A stretch of 64,000 bases of DNA from Pseudofulvibacter geojedonensis (GCF_042675745.1 NZ_JBHTJM010000002.1:124001-188000), one strand, 5' to 3'; shown: positions 45,901 to 54,808, counted from the stretch's first letter. Notes: generated by a model not told the origin, from the sequence alone. Program-made: numbers and translations.

Positions 45901-46222
45901 TAACACCTTCTTCACCTATATACCTAGTAATTCCTGCACCAATAAGAATAAAAATAAATGATATGTGCATTAATAATACCGACCATTTTTTTTGCTGAAT
46001 AAGTTTATAACGAAAAATATTTCCTAAAAAGTTTACAACAAACAAAATCATGATTAGCTCAAACCACCAAGTATTATATACTAAAGTTCTTGAATAAGCA
46101 GTAGGCGAAGTTTCAGCTCCTTGATCTAGAAAAGTTCCTACAGCCATTGCTACAGCAAACACAAGAAATAAAACTGCCATTAAACGAGTAGAAAACAAGA
46201 AATTAGTTAGCTTTTTCAACAT
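42953..46222 (-). CDS. Fused cytochrome c assembly protein CcsB-CcsA (ResB-ResC)
   Basis: A 1089-aa fusion of ResB/CcsB (N-terminal half with membrane helices and a large periplasmic domain, about 1-480) and CcsA/ResC (C-terminal third). The haem-handling WWD motif is visible as WGRYWGWDPKETWALI. System II cytochrome c synthesis exports haem and attaches it to CxxCH proteins at the outer face of the inner membrane; fused CcsBA is typical of Bacteroidota. The order and length fit. A -7-like promoter lies just upstream. Confidence 0.9.
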   Translation of the reverse strand: MLKKLTNFLFSTRLMAVLFLVFAVAMAVGTFLDQGAETSPTAYSRTLVYNTWWFELIMILFVVNFLGNIFRYKLIQQKKWSVLLMHISFIFILIGAGITRYIGEEGVMPIKEGEVSNSILSDKVYFKGFVDGDYKIDGQAQRLVLKDKELMLSEKLKNSFSISSKYNQQDFSIDYVDFIENAENTLVEDPLGARYYKIVEAGGGSRHDHYVKEGSIENIHNVLFTFNKPTKGAINITDDGKSYATIETPFEGTVMRMADQSKSAVRADSIQPLKLLSLYEIGELQFVIPESSIKGNYKIVKSKKPNLPDALTVKVTSKGESKEVTLMGSKGIANDPTPVKVGGLDFYLSYGSKEIPLPFSIKLNDLIAERYPGTNPSMTKVGFKSYESKVTIEDDKPFDARIYMNNVLDHKGYRFFQASINFSTVEKEQNNDPDITVLSVNNDWWGTWISYLGYFLLFASMIIILFDRNTRFGDLKKRLKTIKEKKANLTILLLFISLAGFAQNETHEHHKKPKAEVDSIIKARAFPKEEAEKFGSLLIQDFGGRIKPVNTYATELLRKVSKYDTYEDLDANQVLLSMIQNPKLWYDVPLIKLKRGNDSIRKVLELPLGTKYAALADFYTPTGEPKIKTEWVKQANSINNKTQFQKDIVRAFEDQGLLSQAISGSLLRIYPVPGDDNHKWVSPLEISHIDYGPDSNVIKNLFPVGYYDFMIRKDYQNATKILEGLKKVQQGYSAEVMPSEDKVKAEILYNKYDVFQRLFSWYMYAGVLMLFLIILQLFYPTKKWISYFIGSFKAIIIILFILHLFGLIIRWYISGHAPWSDAYESMIYIAFATMLFGLMLSYNGVIIRNEFTILFSLFSKSQHLAYDGKKSSSLTIASTAFITSMFLMIAHWQYIDPAIANLQPVLDSYWLMIHVSIIVGSYGPFALGFILGLVALLLMILTTEENKKRMDLNIQELMIIIEQSLTIGLVMLTIGNFLGGMWANESWGRYWGWDPKETWALISIMVYAFVLHMRLVPGLRSKWLFCFASVLAFASILMTYFGVNFYLVGLHSYASGDKPFTPTFVFIIFTCIILFSGIAYRGYLKYYKK

Positions 46223-46247
46223 GAAAAGAGTTTTAGATAAATCGACG

Positions 46248-46277
46248 CAAAAATACGGATTTTGGATGGATTTTCAG
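46248..46277 (-). promoter_or_regulatory. Promoter of ccsBA
   Basis: On minus, TATTTTTG (46248-46255) matches TAnnTTTG, with CTG exactly 19 bases upstream (46275-46277) as an imperfect -33 element. Confidence 0.5.
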
Positions 46278-46381
46278 ATCGTGTTTAAGCTTTTTTTAAG
46301 AGTTAATTTTATTTATAAAAGTATATGATTTGAATCATAAAAACATAGTTCTACTACTCTATAAATTTGCTCAAAAAACTT

Positions 46382-46873
46382 ATGCGGAAAGCTATAATTT
46401 CTTTTATCGTAACGATACTTTGTTTTGTTAACATTTATAGCGTTCATTATATTTTCATTACAGAGATAAAAGATTCTTCCTTAATAGCCGCTTTTGGCGC
46501 CGCTGCTGTATTATCATTTTCTAACCTAAAAAAAACGCTCTCAACCAAAATCATATTTATAGGGAGTATTATAGGAGCATTAATAGGTGTTAGTTCTAAT
46601 ATTTTAATAGGTAACATAACCATAGCTATAATTGTATCAATAAGCTTAAGTGTATTTGTAATGCAGCTTTTAAAAATTAATTACCCTCCAGGAGGTGCTA
46701 TTGCTATAATTCCAATTATAGCCGATAAAGGGCTACAAGATCTGGAGTATCTATTTGTGTTTTTTCCTGTAGTAACAGGAATAACCAGCATTGTTCTTTT
46801 TTCAAAAATTCAAATCTATATTAACTATAAGTCAAATCAATTATGGCCACTAAAAAAACAATCGAAATTGTAA
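46382..46873 (+). CDS. HPP-family integral membrane protein
   Basis: A 163-aa protein starting at ATG 46382; an in-frame TTG at 46367 lies inside a TAAATTTG -7-like element and is rejected. About five membrane helices and FGAAAVLSFSNLKK and INYPPGGAIAIIPIIAD segments are typical of the HPP family. An HPP protein in chloroplasts transports nitrite; bacterial members are less studied. Its last 31 bases overlap the flavohaemoglobin start, so the two are one unit, which suggests nitrite or NO-related transport (inference). Confidence 0.8.
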   Translation: MRKAIISFIVTILCFVNIYSVHYIFITEIKDSSLIAAFGAAAVLSFSNLKKTLSTKIIFIGSIIGALIGVSSNILIGNITIAIIVSISLSVFVMQLLKINYPPGGAIAIIPIIADKGLQDLEYLFVFFPVVTGITSIVLFSKIQIYINYKSNQLWPLKKQSKL

Positions 46874-48042
46874 AGTCTACCGCTCCTGTATTAGAAAAAC
46901 ACGGAGAAGATATTACCAAAGTATTTTATAGACTCTTATTTAAAAATCAACCTGAATTAAAGAGTCTATTTAATATGACACACCAAAAGCAAGGTACACA
47001 ACCCAAAGTACTAGCCAATGCTATTTTTCAATATGCTGTACACATAGACAAACTAGAAGCTCTAGGAGGTGCTGTTGAGTCTATTGCCCAAAAACATACC
47101 AGTTTATCTATTACTCCTGAAATGTATCCTATTGTTGGCGAAAACTTATTAAAAGCAATTCAAGAAGTATTAGGAGAGGCTGCTACTACAGATATTATGA
47201 ATGCTTGGGCAGAAGCATATAGTGATTTAGCTGCTATTTTTATAAAACGAGAAGAACATATTTATTCTGAAAGAGAACAGAAAAATGGAGGGTTCAGAAA
47301 TCAAAAAGAGTTTGTTATTACAAAAAAAGTAGCAGAGAGTAATGTTATTACCTCATTTTATTTAAAACCAAAAGATGACTCTCCAACTCCAGAATTTATA
47401 CCTGGCCAATATATTGCCTTGAGTTTAGAGATTCCGAATTCTCCGCATAAACACACCAGAAATTATAGTCTATCTGATGCTTACAATATGGATTATTTAC
47501 GTATAAGTGTTAAAAAAGAAGAAGGAAATCCTAAAGGAATTGTTTCAAATTATTTACACAATCATATAAAAGAAGGTGATTCATTAAACTTAGGGATGCC
47601 TTCAGGAGAGTTTGTACTAAAAAACTTTAACACGCCAATTGTTCTTATAGCTGGTGGCGTTGGTATTACTCCTCTTATGAGTATGTATAAAAGTGCTTTA
47701 CATTCGCATAGAAAAATTACCTTTATTCAATGTGCTTTAAATAGTGGCACACATGCTTTTAAACATGAAATAGCAAAAAATGCAAATAGTAAAACTACTC
47801 GCTTTACTGTTTACAACAACCCATTAACGACTGATAAGTTAGGTGATAATTATGACTTTAATGGGTATTTATCTACTGAAATGCTAAAATGCATGGAAAT
47901 AAATACTGATAGTGAATTTTACTTCTGTGGGCCAAAACCATTTATGGCTAACACTTTATCGATACTTAGGGAATTAAATATTGCAGAAGAAAATATAAAT
48001 TATGAATTTTTTGGGCCTACCGAAGAACTAGAAAAGGTGTAA
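46843..48042 (+). CDS. hmp: Flavohaemoglobin, NO dioxygenase
   Basis: A 399-aa protein of standard Hmp length: globin domain (1-140), FAD-binding reductase (about 150-260, RNYSLSDA) and NAD-binding part (GGVGITPLMSM, FCGPKPFM). Key haem-pocket residues match E. coli numbering: Tyr29, Gln53 and proximal His85 (QKHTS). It oxidises nitric oxide to nitrate using O2 and NADH in the cytosol. It overlaps the HPP gene. Confidence 0.95.
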   Translation: MATKKTIEIVKSTAPVLEKHGEDITKVFYRLLFKNQPELKSLFNMTHQKQGTQPKVLANAIFQYAVHIDKLEALGGAVESIAQKHTSLSITPEMYPIVGENLLKAIQEVLGEAATTDIMNAWAEAYSDLAAIFIKREEHIYSEREQKNGGFRNQKEFVITKKVAESNVITSFYLKPKDDSPTPEFIPGQYIALSLEIPNSPHKHTRNYSLSDAYNMDYLRISVKKEEGNPKGIVSNYLHNHIKEGDSLNLGMPSGEFVLKNFNTPIVLIAGGVGITPLMSMYKSALHSHRKITFIQCALNSGTHAFKHEIAKNANSKTTRFTVYNNPLTTDKLGDNYDFNGYLSTEMLKCMEINTDSEFYFCGPKPFMANTLSILRELNIAEENINYEFFGPTEELEKV

Positions 48043-48048
48043 AACAAA

Positions 48049-48083
48049 AAAAAGTGGAAGCTTATAATAAGCTTCCACTTTTT
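48049..48083. terminator. Bidirectional terminator between hmp and ndk
   Basis: AAGTGGAAGCTTA (48052-48064) and its exact complement (48068-48080) form a stem flanked by A and T runs, between convergent genes. Confidence 0.9.
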
Positions 48084-48107
48084 GGTATTATAATTTTATC
48101 TCTGTTT

Positions 48108-48527
48108 TTAGAATTGCTCTCTTCCTGAAAAATGAAAAGCACCTTCGATAGCAGCGTTCTCATCGCTGTCTGATCCATGAACTGCATTTTCTCCTATAGA
48201 AGTAGCATATAATTTTCTAATAGTTCCTTCTGCAGCTTCTGCTGGATTAGTAGCACCAATTAAAGTTCTAAAATCTTCTACTGCGTTATCTTTTTCTAAG
48301 ATTGCAGCTACAATTGGTCCGCGAGTCATAAATTCAACTAACTCACCAAAGAATGGTCTTTCACTATGAATTGCATAAAAAGCCTCAGCATCACGTGTAG
48401 TCATTTGAGTTTGTTTCAATGCTACAATTCTGAAACCAGCTGCATTAATTTTTTCTAATATAGCTCCAATGTGTCCGTTTTCAACAGCATCAGGCTTAAT
48501 CATAGTAAATGTTCTATTTGTTGCCAT
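48108..48527 (-). CDS. ndk: Nucleoside diphosphate kinase
   Basis: A 139-aa enzyme that transfers phosphate from ATP to nucleoside diphosphates through phospho-His117 (NAVHGSDS, residues 114-121). FTMIKPDAVENG and the C-terminal AIEGAFHFSGRE complete the family pattern. Transcribed alone from a good promoter at 48550-48579 into the terminator shared with hmp. Confidence 0.98.
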   Translation of the reverse strand: MATNRTFTMIKPDAVENGHIGAILEKINAAGFRIVALKQTQMTTRDAEAFYAIHSERPFFGELVEFMTRGPIVAAILEKDNAVEDFRTLIGATNPAEAAEGTIRKLYATSIGENAVHGSDSDENAAIEGAFHFSGREQF

Positions 48528-48549
48528 TTTTATGTTTTTAATTTTCGTG

Positions 48550-48579
48550 CAAAAATATGCAAATTAGTTATTTATGCAA
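48550..48579 (-). promoter_or_regulatory. Promoter of ndk
   Basis: On minus, TATTTTTG (48550-48557) is an exact TAnnTTTG, with TTG at 48577-48579 exactly 19 bases upstream: the best Bacteroidota promoter seen here. Confidence 0.7.
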
Positions 48580-48636
48580 GCATATTAGTTGTCTTTTCAA
48601 GAACATTTTAAGTACCTAAAAACAACTGTATATCAA

Positions 48637-49515
48637 TTACTCTAATTCGAATGATTTATTAGCAATCATTTCTTTTCCTTTAAAAACATTAATAAAATAA
48701 TTTCCTTTTTCAAAACCACCTTTAGGTGCAGAAATGTATTCACAAATATCTAAAGCCTTGTTATTATAGTTAAAAGTGGTTTTTATACTATAATTTAATG
48801 TTTTACCATCGAACTGTACTTGTGCATTCTCTCCTATAACATTGCTATTAGGATCTAATACTTGAATAAATAATTCTTTATCTCCTTTTTCTGCTATTTT
48901 ATTAGCTGCTACAGCAAAACACACTTTAACTTTATCTGCTTTTCTAGCTTTAGTAGTTAAGATTTGTTTACCAGAAGAACGCTCTATAATAGCTAAACCT
49001 TTTACTCCAGCAACAGTCATTTCTGAACCTAGAGAAATTAGCTTTTCTCTATCTGTTAACTGGTTACTTAAAGAATCTATTTTTTGCTCTCCTTCTTCGT
49101 TGTTTTTAACCAAAACTTCATTTGCAATGGTCAGTGCATTGTTTTCATCTAATAAGCGTTTATTTTCTGCAAACAATCTATCTTTTTCTTTTTTCATTCT
49201 AAAGAATGAATTTTTATACCTTAATAAAGTAGCTACATCTGCTTGTGCAGTTTTTAAAGAATCTAAAGTCAATTCTAAATTAGCTCTCTCAGCAATTAAA
49301 TCTTCATTTAAAACTTCATTTTCTGCAATTTGCTTGTCATATTCTCCTTTTAAACTTTCTAAATCTGAAGTAATATTTTCTATTTCACTGTTAAGTGCAG
49401 ATTTAGTTTCTTGTAATTCATTGTTTTTAAGAAAAAATAATGCTCCTACCCCTATTAAAAGTACAGCAGCAATTCCTAAACCAATTTTAAGTCCGTTATT
49501 ATTTCCGGTAGACAT
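48637..49515 (-). CDS. Membrane-anchored coiled-coil protein
   Basis: A 292-aa protein: short polar start, one membrane helix (about 10-28), long coiled coil (about 30-155, e.g. SEIENITSDLESLKGEYDKQ) and a C-terminal beta domain (LFIQVLDPNSNVIGENAQVQF, FEKGNYFINVFKGKEMI) of immunoglobulin-like look. Similar Bacteroidota proteins are often called chromosome partitioning protein, but no ParA Walker motif is present. A cell-envelope structural or tethering role is more likely. It has its own unit. Confidence 0.7.
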   Translation of the reverse strand: MSTGNNNGLKIGLGIAAVLLIGVGALFFLKNNELQETKSALNSEIENITSDLESLKGEYDKQIAENEVLNEDLIAERANLELTLDSLKTAQADVATLLRYKNSFFRMKKEKDRLFAENKRLLDENNALTIANEVLVKNNEEGEQKIDSLSNQLTDREKLISLGSEMTVAGVKGLAIIERSSGKQILTTKARKADKVKVCFAVAANKIAEKGDKELFIQVLDPNSNVIGENAQVQFDGKTLNYSIKTTFNYNNKALDICEYISAPKGGFEKGNYFINVFKGKEMIANKSFELE

Positions 49516-49638
49516 TGTGTAAGTATTTATATGTTAGAATGTTCCAAATGTAAATAATAAATCTGAATATTTTTAATATTTTTTATTCCTCAAGAAAATA
49601 TTAACCGTTAACTTAGCTATAGGTAATTTTTACTATTT

Positions 49639-50661
49639 ATGACGCATTTAAACATCTATACTCAAGAAGAAGTATTGCAATTTGTAAACACCAGAAATGG
49701 GGAGAAAAAATTTGGAGAAAAAGTTTTAACTATTTCTAAGAGTAACAATTTAGATGAAGAACTTATCAACTCGAAAGCTAAATATGTTTTGTTTGGAATA
49801 CAAGAATCTATTGGTGTAAAAGCAAATAAAGGTATACAAGGAACCGAAACAGCTTGGAAAACATGCTTAAATAGTTTGTTAAACACTCAAAACAACTCGT
49901 ATAATAAAGGTAAAAAAATATTACTACTAGGTTATTTAGATTTTTCTGGTTTTATGCATAAAGCCGAAAAATTAGACTCTAATAATCAAGAAGATTTAAA
50001 AGCATTATATAGACTCGTTGATGATATAGATACAGAAGTATCTAATTTAGTGTATAAAATTGTTAAAGCTGGTAAAATACCTATTATAATTGGCGGAGGT
50101 CACAACAATGCTTACGGTAATATAAAAGGTACATCTTTAGCGCTTAATAAAGCTATTAATGCTATTAATTTTGATGCTCATACTGACTTTAGAGCTTTAG
50201 AAGGTAGGCACTCAGGAAACGGATTCTCCTATGCCTTTCAAGAAGGTTTTTTAAATAAATATTTTGTTTTTGGATTGCATGAAAATTATACTTCTAAAAA
50301 AGTATTCAATGAAATGAATGCCTTACATGACCATATAAACTTTAATACTTTTGAGGCTATAGCTATACGCAAAGAAAATAGTTTTAATGCAGAAATAGAA
50401 TATGCTCATTCTTTTGTTAAAAGCGACAAATATGGAGTTGAAATAGATTTAGACGCTATTCAAGGTGTTGCCAGTAGTGCAATGACTCCATCTGGTTTTA
50501 GTGTAAACGAAACCAGGCAATTTTTATCTCGCGTAGCAAATTCTAAAAAAGTAGCTTATCTACATTTATGTGAAGCTGCGCCTAGTTTGTCTAACGGAAA
50601 TGAAAAACAGATAGGAAAAGTATTATCGTACTTAATAACTGATTTTATTCGTGCTAATTAA
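49639..50661 (+). CDS. hutG: Formimidoylglutamase (arginase/ureohydrolase family)
   Basis: A 340-aa Mn-dependent ureohydrolase. Metal ligands are seen in GGGHNNAYG (152-160), NFDAHTDFR (177-185) and EIDLDAI. It cleaves N-formimidoyl-glutamate to glutamate and formamide in histidine breakdown; the hutH gene 840 bases away supports this over arginase. The two face each other with a vanX-like gene between. hutU and hutI are not in the window. Confidence 0.85.
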   Translation: MTHLNIYTQEEVLQFVNTRNGEKKFGEKVLTISKSNNLDEELINSKAKYVLFGIQESIGVKANKGIQGTETAWKTCLNSLLNTQNNSYNKGKKILLLGYLDFSGFMHKAEKLDSNNQEDLKALYRLVDDIDTEVSNLVYKIVKAGKIPIIIGGGHNNAYGNIKGTSLALNKAINAINFDAHTDFRALEGRHSGNGFSYAFQEGFLNKYFVFGLHENYTSKKVFNEMNALHDHINFNTFEAIAIRKENSFNAEIEYAHSFVKSDKYGVEIDLDAIQGVASSAMTPSGFSVNETRQFLSRVANSKKVAYLHLCEAAPSLSNGNEKQIGKVLSYLITDFIRAN

Positions 50662-51416
50662 TCGCAAGTAGTTTTAAAGTTAGAAACTGGGTATTTGTAT
50701 GATTGACTCAAGTTATAATGCCACCATTCTGAGGTAATACTCCAAAATCCATGCTTTTCCATAGTGCTTTTTAACTTTTTTCTATTATTTAAAATACTAT
50801 CAGGTAAATTTAAATAAGCATGATGCGCCTTTTTACCAAAATAGTCAAAAGGAGTTCCCATAGCAAGAGTATCATTCTTTAAATCTGCTAATGTAATATC
50901 TATAGCAGTACCTCTGTTATGATTCGATCCTTTGCTTGGATCTGCTACATAACGCTTATCAGGGTAAATTTTCCACATTTTCTTTTGAACATATAAGGGT
51001 CTATAACAATCAAAAAACAAAATTCTCAAGCCTGCTTTTTTAAACTCATTATTAGCTTTAATTAACTGTTTTGCAGTTTTATAACGTACCAAACAGTCAT
51101 CACAATCATATACTTGCTCTTTCAAAAAATTATCTTTAGTAGCATATTTCATACTATACAAAAAAGTAGTGTCTAACTTTTTTAAAATAACAAACGTACT
51201 ATCTTTAAAGCTTTCTATTTCTTCTTTGCTATATAATTGTACATTTAACGAAGCTGGTGAGTCTTTTTGTCCTACTCCACTTTCAACTTGCTCTTTAGCC
51301 ACATCATTAGTTTCAACTAGATTCTCCTGTATTTCTTTTGGAGTTATTTTCTTTTTCTCTTTACAAGAAAACAAAACAATGCTTCCAAAAACTATTAATG
51401 CTAAGATGTATTTCAT
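50658..51416 (-). CDS. VanX-like D-Ala-D-Ala dipeptidase, lipoprotein
   Basis: A 252-aa M15D peptidase with a lipoprotein signal (MKYILALIVFGSIVLFSC; Cys18). Zinc ligands appear in SNHNRGTAIDITL and EWWHYN. The periplasmic placement fits peptidoglycan dipeptide recycling rather than vancomycin resistance, for which no vanHA genes exist here. It overlaps hutG tail to tail by 4 nt. Confidence 0.85.
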   Translation of the reverse strand: MKYILALIVFGSIVLFSCKEKKKITPKEIQENLVETNDVAKEQVESGVGQKDSPASLNVQLYSKEEIESFKDSTFVILKKLDTTFLYSMKYATKDNFLKEQVYDCDDCLVRYKTAKQLIKANNEFKKAGLRILFFDCYRPLYVQKKMWKIYPDKRYVADPSKGSNHNRGTAIDITLADLKNDTLAMGTPFDYFGKKAHHAYLNLPDSILNNRKKLKSTMEKHGFWSITSEWWHYNLSQSYKYPVSNFKTTCD

Positions 51417-51450
51417 TTTAAACCTTTATAATTACCACTTAAATATAACT

Positions 51451-51480
51451 AAAAAAGCCTGCTTAGTATACCAAGCAGGC
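51451..51480 (-). terminator. Terminator of hutH
   Basis: GCCTGCTT (51457-51464) and AAGCAGGC (51473-51480) pair around TAGTATACC-like centre bases; on minus a T6 run follows at 51456-51451. Confidence 0.85.
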
Positions 51481-51503
51481 CTTATAATTCTATTAGCTTA
51501 AAG

Positions 51504-53009
51504 TTAATTAAACATTACTTCATTATCTAAAATCATATTTTGTAAAAACAAAACTGAGTTTTGAATATCATTATGCAATAATCTATCTTCCTCTACAAAA
51601 GGAACTTCTTTTCTATAAGATGTTATGAAACTCTCAATAAAATCTGATGATTTTAGCGGCCTTCTAAATTCAATTGCTTGAGTAGCATTTAAAAGTTCAA
51701 TCGCTAAGATTCTCTCTACATTATCAATTACTGTTTTACATTTTACCGCTCCGTTTGCTCCCATACTTACATGATCTTCTTGTCCGTTACTAGAAACGAT
51801 TGAATCTACACTCGATGGAGAACATAATTGCTTATTAATACTAGCTATACTAGCAGCAGTATATTGAGGTATCATAAATCCTGAATTCAACCCAGGATCA
51901 TTCACTAAAAATGCTGGTAAATTTCTTAAACCTGATATTAATTGGTAAGTACGTCTTTCAGAAATACTTCCCAACTCCGCAACCGCAATAGCTAAAAAAT
52001 CTAACCCTAATGCTAATGGTTGACCATGAAAATTACCTGCAGAGATAATCATATCTTCTTCTATAAAAATATTAGGGTTGTCTGTAACTGAATTAATTTC
52101 TGTTTCAAAAGTTTTTCTAACAAAGTTTAAAGTATCTTTAGAAGCTCCATGAACTTGGGGCATACATCTAAATGAATATGGATCTTGAACAGCTTTGGTA
52201 TTTTGCTCAATTAGCTCACTTCCTTCTAAAAACGAACTTATTCGCTCTGCTGTGTGTAACTGTCCGTTATGTGGACGAATAATATGTGAATGAGCTAAAA
52301 ACGGAGATTTATTACCGTCAAAACCTTCTAGTGAAACGGTTCCAATTGCGTCGGCAAAATAAGATAATTTATAAGCCTTAATTAAATTGCTTACTCCATA
52401 AGCACTCATAAACTGAGTTCCATTTAACAAAGCTAAACCTTCTTTAGATTGCAATAATATTTTAGACCAACCCAGTTCTTTATACAACTCTTGAGTTGTA
52501 ATTTCTCTATCGTTAAAAACTACACTTCCCTCTCCTATTAAGACCAAAGCTACATGAGCTAGAGGAGCTAAATCTCCTGAAGCACCTAGTGAGCCTTGAG
52601 TATATACTACTGGTAGTATATTTTTATTGTACATTTCAACTAAACGTTCAATAGTTTCTAACTGAACACCAGAGTGACCATAACCTAAACTTTGTATTTT
52701 TAGTAACAACATTAATTTAACAATATCGTTAGGCACTCTTTCTCCAGTTCCACAAGCATGAGACATTACTAAGTTCTCTTGCAACTTCGTTAAGTTATCA
52801 TTAGATATTTTTACATTACACAAAGATCCAAAACCAGTATTAATTCCATAAATTGGAGTTGATTCTTTTTCCATTTTTTCATCAAGGTAAGTCCTACATC
52901 TCTTTACATTTGCTATTACCTCATCAGATAACTGTAAAGTCTTCTTTTGAACTATAATGTCTTGTATAATATCTATGGTTAAGCGATCGGTGCTTATGCT
53001 ATGTATCAT
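51504..53009 (-). CDS. hutH: Histidine ammonia-lyase
   Basis: A 501-aa enzyme deaminating histidine to urocanate. The MIO-forming triad Ala143-Ser144-Gly145 lies in GSLGASGDLAPLAH, and YGINTGFGSL and the FHGQPLAL and QEDHVSMGANG segments match the family. Normal length. It has its own terminator, so it is separately transcribed from the vanX-like gene and hutG. Confidence 0.95.
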   Translation of the reverse strand: MIHSISTDRLTIDIIQDIIVQKKTLQLSDEVIANVKRCRTYLDEKMEKESTPIYGINTGFGSLCNVKISNDNLTKLQENLVMSHACGTGERVPNDIVKLMLLLKIQSLGYGHSGVQLETIERLVEMYNKNILPVVYTQGSLGASGDLAPLAHVALVLIGEGSVVFNDREITTQELYKELGWSKILLQSKEGLALLNGTQFMSAYGVSNLIKAYKLSYFADAIGTVSLEGFDGNKSPFLAHSHIIRPHNGQLHTAERISSFLEGSELIEQNTKAVQDPYSFRCMPQVHGASKDTLNFVRKTFETEINSVTDNPNIFIEEDMIISAGNFHGQPLALGLDFLAIAVAELGSISERRTYQLISGLRNLPAFLVNDPGLNSGFMIPQYTAASIASINKQLCSPSSVDSIVSSNGQEDHVSMGANGAVKCKTVIDNVERILAIELLNATQAIEFRRPLKSSDFIESFITSYRKEVPFVEEDRLLHNDIQNSVLFLQNMILDNEVMFN

Positions 53010-53199
53010 TTTTCTTTCTTTAGGGGGTCAAAATTCAACATTGCTATAATAATATCCAAACAAATTATATTTAATTAACAAAATTTGATTTTTTTCTTAT
53101 TAATTTAGAGCCCCTGATAAATACCTTTTTTATTTAGTTAAAAAGTTAACTATCTTTTTATCATATTAAGGTATCAACTATAAAAACAAATCAAATACA

Positions 53200-54237
53200 A
53201 TGAAAAAAATTGTTTTCGCTTTAGCGGCACTAGCAATCGTTTCTTGCAAAAAAGAAGAGACCAAACCTGTAGATTATACACTTTTTACAGGTACTATTAC
53301 AAATCCTAATAGTGATAAATTAACAGTTTTAACCCGCAAAGGTCCTGTAAAGGATATAAATGTTGATGAGAATGGTAAATTTGCTGATACTTTGCGTCTA
53401 GATGAAGGACAGTACTATATTAACGACGGGAATGAATATGCTGCAATTTATGTAAAAAAGGGAGCGCATATGGATATGACTTTAGATACCAAAGAGTTTG
53501 ATAAAAGTATTAAGTTTACCGGAAAAGGAGCAGAAAGTAACAACTATTTTTCTGATGCTACAAGGTTAGAAATAGCTCTTTTTGATCAAGAAGATTTAAG
53601 CGATGTTCCTAGTTTAATGAAGAAATTTCAAGCAGACTCTAAAGCCTTATTAGACAAAACAACAAGTTTAGATAGCCTTACAAAAGTTCAAGAAAATAAA
53701 AAAATTGAACAAATGGTGGCGCAATACGGTCAAATGTTGTCTGCTAAAGCTAAATTGGCAGATATGAAAGGAAAACCTTCTCCAGCATTTGAAAACTATG
53801 AAAACTACAAAGGTGGAACAACTTCTTTATCTGACTTAAAAGGTAAATATGTATACATTGATGCATGGGCTACTTGGTGCGGACCTTGTAAAAAAGAAAT
53901 ACCTTTCTTAAAAGAGGTAGAGAAAGAATTTCACGGAAAAAACATTGAATTTGTTAGCATATCTTTAGACAATGGTAGAGGTTATAAAGCTGATAGTAAA
54001 GAGGCTGCTGAAGCTGCTGCTAAAGAAGGTTGGAAAAAGATGATAGCAGATAAAGAAATGACTGGTTTGCAATTATATGCAGATAAAGCTTTTCAGTCTG
54101 ATTTTGCAACTGCTTACGGAATTAACTCTATTCCACGTTTTATTTTAATAGATCCAAATGGAAATATTGTAGATGCAGATGCACCTAGACCATCTAGTCC
54201 TAAATTAAAGGAGTTATTTGCTGCACAAGGAATTTAA
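53200..54237 (+). CDS. TlpA-like thioredoxin-fold lipoprotein
   Basis: A 345-aa protein: lipoprotein signal (MKKIVFALAALAIVSC; Cys16), a DUF4369-like beta domain (about 25-115), a helical middle, and a thioredoxin fold with WCGPC (active Cys227 and Cys230) and a cis-Pro segment INSIPRFILI. TlpA/ResA-like proteins reduce disulfides outside the inner membrane, for example in cytochrome c maturation, which would suit ccsBA in the same region. Ends at a terminator. Confidence 0.9.
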   Translation: MKKIVFALAALAIVSCKKEETKPVDYTLFTGTITNPNSDKLTVLTRKGPVKDINVDENGKFADTLRLDEGQYYINDGNEYAAIYVKKGAHMDMTLDTKEFDKSIKFTGKGAESNNYFSDATRLEIALFDQEDLSDVPSLMKKFQADSKALLDKTTSLDSLTKVQENKKIEQMVAQYGQMLSAKAKLADMKGKPSPAFENYENYKGGTTSLSDLKGKYVYIDAWATWCGPCKKEIPFLKEVEKEFHGKNIEFVSISLDNGRGYKADSKEAAEAAAKEGWKKMIADKEMTGLQLYADKAFQSDFATAYGINSIPRFILIDPNGNIVDADAPRPSSPKLKELFAAQGI

Positions 54238-54263
54238 AAAAATCTTTTAAATAAAAACCTATA

Positions 54264-54295
54264 AAACGATTATCCTAAGTGGTAATCGTTTTTTT
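54264..54295 (+). terminator. Terminator of the TlpA-like gene
   Basis: AACGATTA (54265-54272) and TAATCGTT (54283-54290) form a stem followed by T5. Confidence 0.8.
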
Positions 54296-54379
54296 GTTCA
54301 CAACTTCGTTAATAAGTATAAAACCCTCTAAGTGTTAAGAGGCATATAAAACCGTAACTTTTTATAAACCAATACAGTA

Positions 54380-54808
54380 ATGATTATGGATAACAGAACT
54401 GATGATTTATTAAAGATTCGTTTGGGAATTGAAACTGCAAGTTTATCAGATAATATGAGAGATGAAGAACGCTTTCAGAACACTAGTATTCGACCAGCGA
54501 TTAAGTTTCAGAGTGATTTATTAATTGAAGCTTTTAAAAACTATGCTAAAAAACACAAATGTGTTTTTTATAGCCTAAGCATTGATAAAAAAATGGTTTA
54601 TATAGAAAATGCTATACAAAGAGATATGAAGTTTCGTAATTCATTAAAAGGAATGATTATTGGTGCTTTTACTGTGCCTGAATACAAACAATATATTCAA
54701 AATTCATCTGCTCTTAACAAACGAATGATGCAAATTGTTATAGAACGGTTAAAAGATAACGTGTTACTTTTAGATAACGAGAATCCCCCTTTACATAAAG
54801 CTGGATAA
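54380..54808 (+). CDS. Conserved-looking hypothetical protein (142 aa)
   Basis: A 142-aa soluble, mostly helical protein with a charged N-terminus (MDNRTDDLLKIRLGIETASL after an alternative MI start). Segments KFQSDLLIEAFKNYAKKHKCVFYSL and LNKRMMQIVIERLKDNVLLL suggest a compact alpha fold. Similar flavobacterial proteins are sometimes called glyoxalase, for which I see no metal site. Start may be 54380 or 54386. Ends 4 nt from the convergent DUF2461 gene. Confidence 0.65.
   Translation: MIMDNRTDDLLKIRLGIETASLSDNMRDEERFQNTSIRPAIKFQSDLLIEAFKNYAKKHKCVFYSLSIDKKMVYIENAIQRDMKFRNSLKGMIIGAFTVPEYKQYIQNSSALNKRMMQIVIERLKDNVLLLDNENPPLHKAG

Noticed and set aside
48637..49515. ParA-like chromosome partitioning protein
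   Set aside because: No Walker motif; membrane helix, coiled coil and beta domain instead.
50658..51416. Vancomycin resistance determinant
   Set aside because: Only a VanX-like dipeptidase; no VanH, VanA or two-component genes are near.
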